Shown: in pieces, positions 54,640-64,000 of the stretch | Layout: the number at the start of each line of letters is the position of its first letter | Numbering within the stretch: the first letter of the stretch is position 1 | The notes under the pieces: model-generated | Told to the model about the DNA's origin: nothing | The model's database searches: none | The model's input: only the letters and a program-made list of their open reading frames with translations | Program-made: the position numbers and the translations under genes | From: Typhlomys cinereus | Taxonomy: Eukaryota > Chordata > Mammalia > Rodentia > Platacanthomyidae | Direction: 5' to 3' | Assembly (NCBI GenBank): GCA_023101885.1 | Contig: JALPQD010000405.1 | Location: forward strand, 922,501 to 986,500 | Length of the DNA stretch: 64,000 nt

Positions 54640-54875
54640 CTAATGCTTTACTTATTTATTCAAGAGGGAGGGAAAAGAGAGGAGGAGGAGGAGAGGAAAA
54701 GGAGGAGGAAGAGGGGGAGAGAGACAATATGCCCTTGCCTTGGAGCACGCAATCAGAGGACAACTTTCGGAAGTCCCTTCTCTCCTTTCACTGTGTGGGC
54801 TCAGGGATTGAACTCAGGTATCCAGATTTGTGCTCAAGCATCTTTACTTCCTGCGCCATCTCGCCAGCCACTTGA
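54640..54875 (-). mobile_element. B3-type SINE, antisense, with purine-rich expansion
   Basis: 'tttacttatttattcaagag' starts the tail side, then a GGA-rich expansion (54661-54725), 'atcagaggacaactttcgga', 'ggattgaactcaggtatcca' and 'cctgcgccatctcgccagcc' at the head. Confidence 0.8.
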
Positions 54876-54899
54876 ACTCCAGCATTCTCAAAGTCAAGG

Positions 54900-55910
54900 C
54901 CTACACACATCATCAGTCAGCACAGAGGACACGCTAGAGCTAACACAAGACTTGGAAGTTGTGCACACTTTTACTTTTCAAAGGAAACTGCGGTTCCAGG
55001 AGAGAAGAGCCCTAACCACCCTGCGTGAGCTGCTGGCAAGACTGAAGCCCATAAGTACTTTCCTGCAGCTATTTCCAAAGAACCATGCTGCTCAGTGGAG
55101 CAAAATGAGCTTAGCTACTGGGTTTTGTATAGCTCAGGACTTTGCGTCAGTCCATGATCTCAGAATTTCAAGGGCTCTGAGATCTGTGGGACACAGCACG
55201 GGCCACGAAGCCTCTATCCACCCACTCTGAGCCGCAGTATTCTTAGAGCAATAGCCACACCAGTGACCCGGGACAGCAAAGGTCATGCCCCTGGGGAAGG
55301 ACACGTGCTTCGATGGTTGTCCACTCGATAGAGCTGTGGTGCTCTTTCCTCTCAGAATGAAGTGAGGTGAGGAGAAGTTTTGAGTTTGCTGCAGATCTAG
55401 GGAAGCTGAGTCTACCACCGGGGCGGGGGTGGGGGGCGAGGGGTTGCCATCTGGAGTCCCGTTCCTCCGCTTGGTTACTATAGCTTCCAGCTTCTTGGAG
55501 CTCTTGTTTTCTCTCCTGTAAAATGAAACTGCCAGAGGCTGACCCTCCCCAGTCTTGCACGCCTGGCTTTCCCAGAACCCCTCAGGGCTGAGATTCCCGC
55601 TGTGGTATTTGGGACTCCTGCAGAAGTTTCTGTTGCGGATTGGCATTCTGGATATTCCAGGTAGTCTTGCAGAAGGGAAAGCAAGCAAGACTGTCTCCAG
55701 AGCTAAGCCAACATCCAGTGCTCTTAAGACCTTTTGAGTTCACCTGGGTCCAGTTCTTGTGCCCGCTGCGATGAGTTACCTAGAACAGTGTGCTTTGAGC
55801 CCTGAGCTGCAAAAGGGAAATTTCGGAAGCCATCAGAGCTATTGGAGCACGAAGAGCTTCTTGTGTGTTTGTTTCCTTTTTGGAGAAAATCAGAGAAGGT
55901 AGCACATCTT
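54900..55910. other. Unique non-coding sequence
   Basis: No repeat is recognised apart from a possible MIR scrap near 54.95-55.03 kb. Two long overlapping frames on opposite strands (about 195 and 184 codons) have no recognisable domain. One begins in the SINE purine tract, so coding is unlikely. Confidence 0.4.
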
Positions 55911-55926
55911 TTAAAAACATGCTTTA

Positions 55927-56222
55927 GGGCTGGGGACATGGCTCAGGGGTTAAAAATCTTGCAAGCAAAAGGACCTAAGTTCGTATCCCCAGGTCCCATG
56001 TAAAAATGCTAGGCAGATAAGACTGTGACCTTAATTCCAACCCTGGTAAGTAGTGCCTGGGAGACTTTAGAGCAAAGCCATAAGGAGGTGCAGCAATCCA
56101 GGATGATTCCTGAGGTCACCCTTGGGCCTCCACAGGCAAATACACCCAAGTACCTTCTGGCATGCACACACACACGCATGCACACACACACACACACACC
56201 CCAATCTATAAATATATGAATA
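55927..56222 (+). mobile_element. Older long B2-like SINE, full length
   Basis: The best-preserved older copy: 'gggctggggacatggctcag' head, 'gagcaaagccataaggaggt', 'gaggtcacccttgggcctcc', CA tract and an AT-rich tail with 'gaataaa'. The flanking duplication is still visible but degraded, 10 of 12 bases (55915-55926 and 56223-56234). This shows it is older than the copies with perfect duplications. Confidence 0.88.
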
Positions 56223-56519
56223 AAATGTGCTTTATTCTATATAGGTGTGCTCTTACCATTCAGTGCCAGTCATAATGAGGGTCTGTTAAAGGAGACAGAG
56301 TATGAGAAGCAATAACAAAAAGAGGGTAAAAGAGCCAAAAAAGAAACAGGACCCTAAAGAACACTAAGTAGAACTAAGCCACAGCGGGGTCTTTCCTGTC
56401 CCCTCAGAGCCATGCTCTCTGCAGTGTCTTACTGCAGCAGACTGTCTGCAACAGTCGTTAGCAATATCATGTTTCCTGCCAGCCCAGCATGCACTCAACA
56501 TTCACACGTACGGTGAATT

Positions 56520-56670
56520 CATTTCATTGCACAGCCTTGAGGTGGGCAATGTGCTAACCTTGTTCATCCCATGCCAGGGGTGTAGACAGACTTGTGTAAT
56601 TACACAGAGTTAGCCAGTGGCACAGGTAGGGTTTAAACCAAGCAACGTGCCTCTGGAACCCGAGTTGGAA
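56520..56670 (-). mobile_element. MIR SINE, antisense
   Basis: 'taattacacagagttagcca', 'gtggcacaggtagggtttaa' and 'accaagcaacgtgcctctgg' follow reverse MIR order. Confidence 0.65.
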
Positions 56671-56781
56671 CCATGGGGCTCAACTGCCTTCATGAAAGTG
56701 GCATCCATATGGCCAGATTAATCTCCTGGTAGAGTCCCTTTCATTCCATACACATGCTATAAGCTCTCAACTGTGTTTAAA

Positions 56782-57086
56782 GTTGAACGGGTTGGGTAGA
56801 TGGGTCAGTGCATAAGAGTGCTTGCTGGACAGACCAGATTTCAAATCCCCATCACCCATGTAAAGGCCAGGCACACCCACAATGTGTCCAACCCCAGCAA
56901 TGGAAGGTAGAGATAGAGGGATCCTGGGAGCCCACTGGCCGGCCAGCCTCCCCAAAATGGTGGGCTTCAGTTTCAGTGAGAGACCCTGTTTTGAAGGAAT
57001 TAATGTGGGGAGTGATTAAACAGGGCACCTGACCTCTGCATGCTCACAGTCACATATACCCACCTCCCTTCCCCCCACATATACAC

Positions 57087-57135
<49 letters not shown>
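56782..57135 (+). mobile_element. B3-like long SINE with (CA)n tail
   Basis: 'ggttgggtagatgggtcagt', 'agagtgcttgctggacagac', 'gtccaaccccagcaatggaa', 'cagtgagagaccctgttttg' and 'cctgacctctgcatgctcac', ending in a CA array at 57090-57135. Confidence 0.8.
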
Positions 57136-57136
<1 letters not shown>

Positions 57137-57139
57137 ATA

Positions 57140-58790
57140 CATCTTCCTCCCCTCAAAAAAATGTTCTGAAAAATGGTCAAAATGACCCACAAAGAGTTTA
57201 GCCATCCATTACTTGAATTTGAACTTTGGAGGGGCTGAACCCACAGGTTCCTTCCTTTTGTGGACTGATATGTTCCATCTATCTGCTGTAGTGAAGAGGT
57301 CATTAGAAGATTGACTTTTTTTTTTAAAGTCCATCAATCCAGGAGCATAGCTGGGCTTTGGGATATTTCCAATTTTCACTGCTCAGACCTTCAGGACCCG
57401 TCTGATTCTTTCCAGCTCCCAGCGTGCATCCTATGAAGCCAAAAGGTATTGGTGGGGCGGGCAGTTGTCCATTAAAATGCTAAATTGATTGAATCCATCC
57501 AGTCCATTTCTGGGTGTCTTGGGATTGGAACCTAAGCCGGGCAAGTGAATTAACCCAATGTCCTCTTGGCCTGTCAGCCCTCTGGGCAAACCAGGAATCG
57601 AAGGGAATCTCCCCTGTGCGAAAGGGGCAGAGTTGTCATTCATAGTAAGGGGTCTCTGGAGAGAACATAATGAGCGGAGGCCCTGGGGCCAGGGTCACGT
57701 GACCGCCCACCCTCAGCAACAAGCTGTCAGGGAAGCCCTGCATGCACCGGCATGTTTCTGGGCCAATAACAAGATTTTTTTTTATTTGTTCGCGTAATGA
57801 AGGATTATGTCTAAGGGCACTGGTGACTAGCAGGAGATTGTCAACCCCCCAAGGGGCCACTTTCCTAAGAAGTTCAATGCATGTGCAAAGGGGGATTTTC
57901 CAAGTGCAAATGCTGCACAAGAAAATAAGCCAAAGAGGAGGTCACCGGCACATACGTCTGGGAGTTTCTACAGAACTGAGATCTGGCCTGGCCCCTCTGA
58001 CTGTGACCCCGCAGAAGGAAGAATAAGATGGGAGGAGCCAAGTGTTAGCCTCTGGGTCGCGTGGCTGGTCTAGAGAGAGCATCCGCTTCTCTCGCCCTTC
58101 CAGCTGGCAGCCTTGGCACAGAGAAGAGGAGCTGGACAAGGCCAAGGATGAGGACCACAACAGAACCACCCTGGCTTTGCCTTTCCTTCCCCTTCTGGTC
58201 ACCCTTCCCCCAATGACTGTGACCATTCGTTAGTAGATGCTGAGGGAATGGAGAAGCTATGGGGTTGCAGACTGTAGAGGACTGTGCCCTCGACCATCAG
58301 CAATAGTATTCAGGTCTCCCCGTGAGTCACTCACTTGCCCATCATTAGACAGGGACTTTCCCTGACTCTATCCCCTCCCACCAGATGCCTGACTGGGGCC
58401 AAGGCAGAAGCACATCCAAGTTAGTGCGTGGCGCCCTGTATACTAAGCACACAAAGCAGCTCCCTGCTTGATCCTTTGCCGGCTTCTCTATGGCCTCTGA
58501 CTGCAGTCCAGAGAGCCCCAAGGACAGCTTCGCACTTATCCTCATTTGCCATGAGGAAAGTTTCCTTCCCCAGCGCTCCAGACAAGCGCACAGATGTCCC
58601 TTCCTATTGTCGGGCATAGGCTGCCCTCCCTCCCCGTGATCAGCAAGGAGTTGCGTCTCTCCCCGCTTGACAAAGGGAAGAGGTTATAAGGGGGCAGTAC
58701 AAGTCATCAGCGTCACCCCCCGTTCTTGCCAAGCTTGCTGTCCTCTTTCTATCTGCAGCCCACATCTCACCAGTTGCCCCATGTGCCAGG
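57140..58790. other. Unique non-coding sequence
   Basis: No repeat is recognised over about 1.6 kb. Several 60-95-codon frames overlap on both strands. A 'ggtcacgtgaccg' palindrome lies near 57690 and contains an E-box CACGTG. Confidence 0.4.
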
Positions 58791-59455
58791 AACAGACTCC
58801 AGTTATTTTTATTTTTTTTTTTTTTTAGGCTTGGGACAGTTTGAATTCTTGTCACAATGTCTGGTTATTCCAAGGGCTTCTTTCCTCTGGCTGTCTCCAG
58901 AACCTGCTAGCACTGTCTCTGCTCTCTCACAGGTCCTGGCCACTCAGGCTTACACCTCAGTCTCTTCACCATTTCCATAGCAAGTCCTCTAGAGACAAGC
59001 ATAGTTAGTGCCTGGGGGGTGGGGGAGGAGGCTGGAGGGGTGGAGCTCCTTGGCTTTGCCACATCTCCCTTCTGTCCTCTTGGACTGACCTGGGATGGAC
59101 CTTCCGAACCTCTTCACTTCACACAGTGAGGCCTCAGAGCAGCTAGCACATGCTCCTGGGGCGACGCCCGAGCCCAAGCGGGCTCATCGACCTTTCCTCT
59201 AACAACTTCCTGGCCACCCCAGAGGATCTCAGGAGAACGAGGTGCCCCATTGCACACTCTGAATGAGCTCTTTCCCATGAGATGTCTTGGCTGTTCCTGC
59301 AAGTCACCCCACGAGGCCACTTTGGGGCCACAATGTGGCTGCTCGTGCTTGAGTCTGCAGCTGCTCCCCAATCAGCTCAGACCAGCCTCTGGGGTTCAAG
59401 TGGAAACAGAAGGATTTGTGAGGATATTTTTGGAAGTCTAGGGAGCTTAAAAATG
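58790..59455. other. Unique non-coding sequence with a T-run
   Basis: A run of about 22 T-rich bases (58802-58826) may be the tail of an unrecognisable antisense retroelement. The rest is unclassified. Confidence 0.35.
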
Positions 59456-59459
59456 GTTC

Positions 59460-59870
59460 TGGAAAGAGAGAGAAAGAGAGAGAGAGAGAGAGGAAGAATG
59501 AAGAGATAAAAGGTAAAGTGCTTGCTGCGTAAGTGCGGCGATCAGAGTTCAGATCCTCACACCCATGTACAAAGCTGGCGGCAAGGGCCCTTATCTGTGT
59601 GCTCAGAGCTAGTGAGGCAGAAGACGGGTTCTCCGGAACTGCTGGCCTGCAGGTCTAGAAGAATTGATAAGTTTCAAGTTCAGGAGAGACTCGGTTTCAA
59701 AAAGTAATGTGAAGGGTGTAGAGGACCCATGAGATGTCAATGGGCAAGGTGCTTGCCACCAAACCTGCAGAACCCACATTGTAGGAGAGAACTGACTCCT
59801 GTAGGTTGTCCTCTGACCTCCACACATGCGCTGTGGCACACATACACTCCTACAACAAATAAATGTAAAA
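59460..59870 (+). mobile_element. Two overlapping B3-like SINEs
   Basis: A first copy at about 59500-59705 ('ggtaaagtgcttgctgcgta', 'agttcagatcctcacaccca', 'gagactcggtttcaaaaagt') is interrupted by a second at about 59712-59870 ('gggcaaggtgcttgccacca', 'actgactcctgtaggttgtc', 'gcgctgtggcacacatacac'). A short GA array precedes them at 59463-59490. Confidence 0.65.
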
Positions 59871-59999
59871 ATATAAGGTGGAGAGTGTCTGAGAAAGATA
59901 TTCAACATTGACATTTCGCTTCTATAGACCCATGCACATATGTGCATGCACACTTGCACACGTGTGTACACACACATGAATATGAGTACACATATATGA

Positions 60000-60180
60000 G
60001 AGAGAGAGAAGAGAGGAGAGGAGAGGAGGGGAGAGGAGGGGAGGGGCAGGGGAAAAAGAGGGGAGGGGAGGAGAGGGGAGGGGAGAGAAACAAAGTGAAG
60101 AGAAGAGGAAGAGAGAGAGAAAGAAGAAGAAAGAGAAAGAGAGAGAGAGAAAGAAAGAAAGAGAGAGAAAGAAAGAGAAC
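60000..60180 (+). repeat. Purine tract (GA/GGA/GAAA)
   Basis: About 180 bases of almost pure A and G. It is probably the expanded 3' end of the first B3-like SINE upstream. Confidence 0.93.
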
Positions 60181-60229
60181 AGGGTCTTAAAACCCTGTGT
60201 GAGGTTTCAAGGTGGTCCCCTTTACTGAC

Positions 60230-60775
60230 AGTAAATCAGAGACTTTATCAAGAACTCAAATGTGGCAGTTAGCTTGGAATATAAATGGCCACTGTCTACA
60301 CATGTGGCAAGGACCCTCTAAGATAAGAAAGGAATGTAGTGTGGAATACCATGGCCAGTTGGTACATATTTCTGACCTTGTAATGTAAAAGCCCAGAAAC
60401 TTGTTGCCAAGTAGGGGAGAAAACATCAACTGTCCGGGGGTGGGGGTGGGCATAAAAAGCTGTGTTCTTGCTTTCTTTGGATGCTCCAACCCCTCGGGTA
60501 AGGCCCACAGAGCCTACGGTGACCATTTCACCTTGTGACCTCCCCACAACACGAATCCTGTGGGAAGTCTGAATTTTCCTAACCTTTGAGGTAACTGATG
60601 GGTCACATTTACAATAATTCAAATCGTTCCCTGCCTGGGCAAAAATGGTCTGTCCCCATTTTGTGCTTTCTCTGCCCCCCACCCACTGCCATCTCCACAG
60701 TTGAAAGTCCCCAGAAAATGTATACAAGCCACTCCTGTCTCCTCACTGAAGTGATTAAACTAAGTTTTCAAAAAC
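60230..60775. other. Unique non-coding sequence
   Basis: No repeat or exon is recognised. Confidence 0.4.
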
Positions 60776-60776
60776 G

Positions 60777-60955
60777 TCCTCTTCTCCTTCCTCTTCCTCC
60801 CCTTTTCTTCCTTCTCCCTCCTCTCCTCCTCTTTTCCTTTCTCTCCTCCTGCCTCTCCCCTTCCTTTTCCTTCTTTCCATGTTTGACATTGAACCTGTAA
60901 CCGCATATGTGTTAGCCAAACATGCTGCCTCTGGGTTACATCCCCAACCGTAGGA
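60777..60955 (-). mobile_element. Pyrimidine tract plus ID-like SINE, antisense
   Basis: A C/T tract (60777-60875) leads into 'gacattgaacctgtaaccgc', 'gttagccaaacatgctgcct' and 'ggttacatccccaacc', a reversed ID-type head. Confidence 0.6.
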
Positions 60956-60959
60956 CTTA

Positions 60960-61330
60960 TTTAAGTCGGGTTCATTAAATCTAAGTGTACAAACAGTAAA
61001 AGGACACTTTTAAGGATAGAGTTTGAAAAGTTTCAACAAAGGTGTATGTAGCTCCACCCCCACCCACAGGAGGTATAGAACCTTCTGCCCTTTCCAAAAG
61101 TTGACTTAAGTCACTTTGTTATGTGTCCCTCATGCTGTCTCCAGCTCCTGGTATCCTCAGATCAATGTTCCATCTCTAAGTATATGTCTTTACCAGAATG
61201 CTGTGCAAACAGAATCCCATCTTAGGCTGACTTGTAAGAGTTCTTCATGTATCCTACACATAAGCATCATGTGTCCTACACAATTCTCTCTATGAGTTAT
61301 ATGTTGCTGTCCATAAAAGTAGATGTCTTT
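60960..61330 (-). mobile_element. Ancient L1M fragment, antisense
   Basis: 'tttcaacaaaggtgtatgta', 'aggtatagaaccttctgccc', 'ctccagctcctggtatcctc' and 'acagaatcccatcttaggct' keep the antisense L1M order. Confidence 0.65.
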
Positions 61331-61631
61331 TTACAGGAACATCAAAACATTTCAGGAACTTACAAGTAATTCAAGTGTTTTGTAGTATATAGCATCCTTT
61401 GAGTCCCCCAAAACATCTATAATAGCAAAAGCATTCTTTAAAAAAATCAAGCAAATTTGTAGTTTATTAGTCACAGCATTTTGATAAGGATCACACATCG
61501 AATTAATTCAGACAGGAAAATTCTTTGAGGGGAATTCCTCTGGGAAGCTGATAAACACAATAATCCCTTCTTTCTGAAAGAAAATTGTCAAAGTACATAA
61601 GTCTAAAATATACTCATTCTTATTTTTAGCA

Positions 61632-61939
61632 TTTTATTTATTATTTTTGCATGTTTGTCTATGTATGTCTGTCTGAGTATGTCTCTGTCTGTGTATATTT
61701 TTATGTGTCAGAGGATACAGTGTGTCCCTGTGGAGGACCAAGGGTGACTTCGGGAATCATCCTGGTTCCCTTCTACCTTCTTCTTGCTTCGCTCTGGGAT
61801 TTTCCAGGTTCTGCTTTCCAGGACCAGAAGGACAGGCTGCCGCCATTTCCAACTGGCATTTTTACTTGGGATTCAGGATCTAAATTCAGGACCATCTGTT
61901 TGAGGCAGAGGCTTAACCCTGAGCTATTTCTCCAGTCCC
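61632..61939 (-). mobile_element. Older long B2-like SINE, antisense, near full length
   Basis: 'ttttatttattatttttgca' tail, TG/TC-rich tract, 'gtgtgtccctgtggaggacc', 'aagggtgacttcgggaatca', 'catttttacttgggattcag' and 'gctatttctccagtccca' head. It aligns with the copy at 2.0 kb throughout. Confidence 0.87.
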
Positions 61940-61944
61940 ACCTC

Positions 61945-63105
61945 TCATTGTATTTTAAAAGGTTGTAGATGTCTAAAATCTACCTTGGATTAGCCAGGAC
62001 AGCACCATGGCTGCAAAATCTGGCAACACTGTTTGGCTTGGTGCTCAAGCAGGCAGAATGCTCCTGCACATTCCAGAGTCCCACAACAGGCTCATATTCC
62101 CAGCCCATAGTTGGAACCCCAGCATTCATGGCCCCCGGTGTCTTTTCTGGCCAAGGAAATCCATAATTCTCAGTCCATTGGCATGAGGACAGTCAGAGGC
62201 CCCCGATAACATGTTTACCCAGTGCTGAGAAACCAAGAAAAAAAATTTTGAAAGCCCAGAGAAATGTATCATGCTTATGTTGATACTGAAAGAGACAAGG
62301 GTGAAAGATGCTATGATGAAAATCATTATTTTGTACAGTTACTATGTAAAGAAAGAAAGGAGAAATGGAAGAGAGACAGGGAGAGAGGAAGGGAAGAAGA
62401 AGACAGGGACCAGCATCCCACTCCAGAGCCAGTGTGGACGCAGCATCTTATCAACCCTGCTGCCCCAGCTATCCCTCTCCAAGCAAGTGAGGATCCATTT
62501 CGGAATCATCTGGCGGGTGCTTAGGGTCTTCCGTGGGTCTCAATGCAGCCTTCTCCAGAGCTTCCCACGAACACACTTAATTGGCCATGTGTCAGCTCGA
62601 TTGCTGAGCTGATCTGTGCCAGGATGAATCTTTCCTGCCCTTTGCCCCTGGCCCCAGCTTGCCACACAATTCTGTCTCCTCAGCACTCACCGTGCATTTC
62701 CATTTGTGGGGGCGGGGTGGGGAGATAGTTGTTGTTTTTCTGGGTCTCTTATGAAGCTGGAGGCAGGAGCAGCATAGCATATTATCTGGAAGAACTATAT
62801 GGTATGCTGCCTTTCCATTCTGCTGTGGAAAACTAATAGCAAAAGAAAAAAAACAGACATCTTTGTCGAATGTAGGTAGGAAAGGAGGTCACAGCTAAGA
62901 AGTATTTTGGGGGAGAGCTTGAATGACGCTGCTGAGATCCGGGTTCATTGTCTCTGATGATTATTGGCTGAATGTTGAAGGGTCATCTTATCAGCTAGTA
63001 AAGGCGGAGTCAGGTGGAGAAAGAGACACACTAGATCGTTTTCAAAAGTCTTGATTTTTGAGAAGTCGGTGGAAATACCCAGGAAAAAACTGGATAAAGA
63101 AGTCT
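61945..63105. other. Unique non-coding sequence
   Basis: No repeat is recognised except purine-rich sequence at 62349-62405. Frames are short. Confidence 0.4.
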
Positions 63106-63109
63106 GAGG

Positions 63110-63285
63110 TTCTGGGTCCAGCAAGATGACTCAGTGGATAAAGGTAAACTTGTAAAACTGAAGACCTGAGTCTTCAGGTAGGCGAATGAAAGAATTGACT
63201 ACGAAAATTTGTTCCCTGACCTCCACATGTGCCTAGGAGATGAAACCTCCCAACAAATAAGTATAAAAATATTTTTTAAAGAAGT
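63110..63285 (+). mobile_element. B3-type SINE
   Basis: 'gtccagcaagatgactcagt', 'gataaaggtaaacttgtaaa', 'gacctgagtcttcaggtagg' and 'ccctgacctccacatgtgcc' followed by an AT-rich tail. Confidence 0.75.
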
Positions 63286-63505
63286 CTAATGCGACAGGGG
63301 TGCCTATTACATTTGTATGAGCAGAAAAATAAATAAATTTAAAAAAAGGAGTCTGATGCTTGGAAGTGAGGTTTGGGTTAGAGATGGAAATTTAGGGGTC
63401 ATAAGCATGTGACCCTGAAAGTGGGGCAGCTTGTCTAGGGTTTTACAGATAACACTGTCTGCTCTCATGACAGAGATAGGGGTCTTAACGTCCCTCATCC
63501 CCCAC

Positions 63506-63926
63506 TGTTGCAGTTCATCTGCATGGTTGCTGATAAATGACCATCACACAGCTTAAGGGAACAAGGAGTTTACTTTCTTACGACAGTCCGGTTACAGTTC
63601 TTAGTCCAGCTTGACGGGAGAGCACGCACCAATACCAGGGTTGAGGGAACTGGCCACATCACCACATAACGGCTGAGAGATGGACGATCCTTACTTGCCA
63701 GACCAGCATGTCTAGCCAAGTGAACAGAAGGATGCCCACTCTCTCAACCAGCTCTCTGTGATTTATCCGGGGCCTAATCCCACCCACCATGGGCTGGGTC
63801 TTCCCCAGCAGCTAGACAATCTCCTTCAGGTTTGCTCTGGGCTTAACTCAACTATCAACTCTCTACAACTGTGCCCAGAGTGCAAACCCTCAACAGTCAA
63901 GTTGACACCTGTGCCTAACCATGACA
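63506..63926 (-). mobile_element. Solo-LTR family, copy F, with perfect 5-bp duplication
   Basis: A 421-bp inverted copy with TG and CA termini and the identical pentamer 'cccac' on both sides (63501-63505 and 63927-63931). It is nearly collinear with the copy at 47.8 kb. No internal retroviral sequence is attached, so this is a solo LTR. Confidence 0.93.
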
Positions 63927-64000
63927 CCCACCATGAGAGTAAGCAGCCTGCTTTGACTCAGTAACTTGACGATCAGGGGGCAGGTCCTTCCCCCTTCCTT

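Noticed and set aside
54643..55688. Frames of 195 and 184 codons on opposite strands
   Set aside because: One starts in a SINE purine expansion, neither has a recognisable domain, and frames of this length arise by chance in GC-moderate unique DNA.
1..64000. Bacterial, phage or plasmid origin, or a defence system
   Set aside because: SINEs, LTRs, MIR, L2 and microsatellites identify mammalian chromosomal DNA, and no operon-like coding block exists.

Overview
This is non-coding mammalian DNA, almost certainly from a rodent. There are no long open reading frames outside low-complexity DNA, no operon structure and no recognisable protein-coding exon. Instead the window holds a dense layering of rodent retroelements: B1 and B4-type SINEs, tRNA-derived B2/B3-type SINEs, an ID element, an MaLR-type LTR, a family of solo LTRs, an L1 3' end and many ancient MIR/L2/L1M fragments. 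Long CA, GA, GGAA and pyrimidine tracts lie between them. The youngest SINE family has a B2-like head but a GC-rich body unlike the mouse or rat B2 I know. I therefore lean towards a myomorph rodent outside the mouse/rat lineage, for example a spalacid or cricetid; that placement is inference.

Layout. 1-5 kb: mostly unique sequence with a 310-bp pyrimidine tract, MIR remnants and a possible splice acceptor plus short open frame near 3.08-3.22 kb. 5-11.5 kb: a fresh long SINE (5099-5421), two copies of a ~420-bp LTR (6.4 and 8.3 kb), a very fresh ID insertion (9573-9673) and a ~630-bp pyrimidine tract (10761-11392). 11.5-28.9 kb: unique sequence, older SINEs, nested repeats at 15.6-16.4 kb, a solo LTR with a perfect 5-bp duplication (22031-22436), and two stretches that look like conserved non-coding DNA (23.4-23.9 and 28.2-28.5 kb). 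28.9-36.6 kb: a fresh long SINE on the minus strand, ancient antisense L1 pieces (31.7-33.0 kb) and several older SINEs. 36.6-45.6 kb: mainly unique DNA, with two fresh SINEs (38.6 and 39.7 kb) and a GC-richer segment near 43.5-43.95 kb that carries a strong CTCF-type motif. 45.6-53.6 kb: ancient L1, a solo LTR, an MaLR LTR and an AT-rich stretch (51.45-51.95 kb) that is the best enhancer candidate. 53.6-64 kb: a 942-bp 5'-truncated L1 insertion with a 16-bp duplication, older SINEs, purine tracts and a final solo LTR with a perfect 5-bp duplication.

No genes work together here. The biology visible is successive waves of retrotransposition (MIR/L2 and L1M, then B1/B3 and LTRs, then the older long SINE, then the young long SINE, the ID element and the L1 3' end) on an intergenic or intronic background with a few candidate regulatory islands. 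I found no previously undescribed molecular system. The most interesting items are the young long SINE family, the solo-LTR family and the candidate CTCF/enhancer islands.
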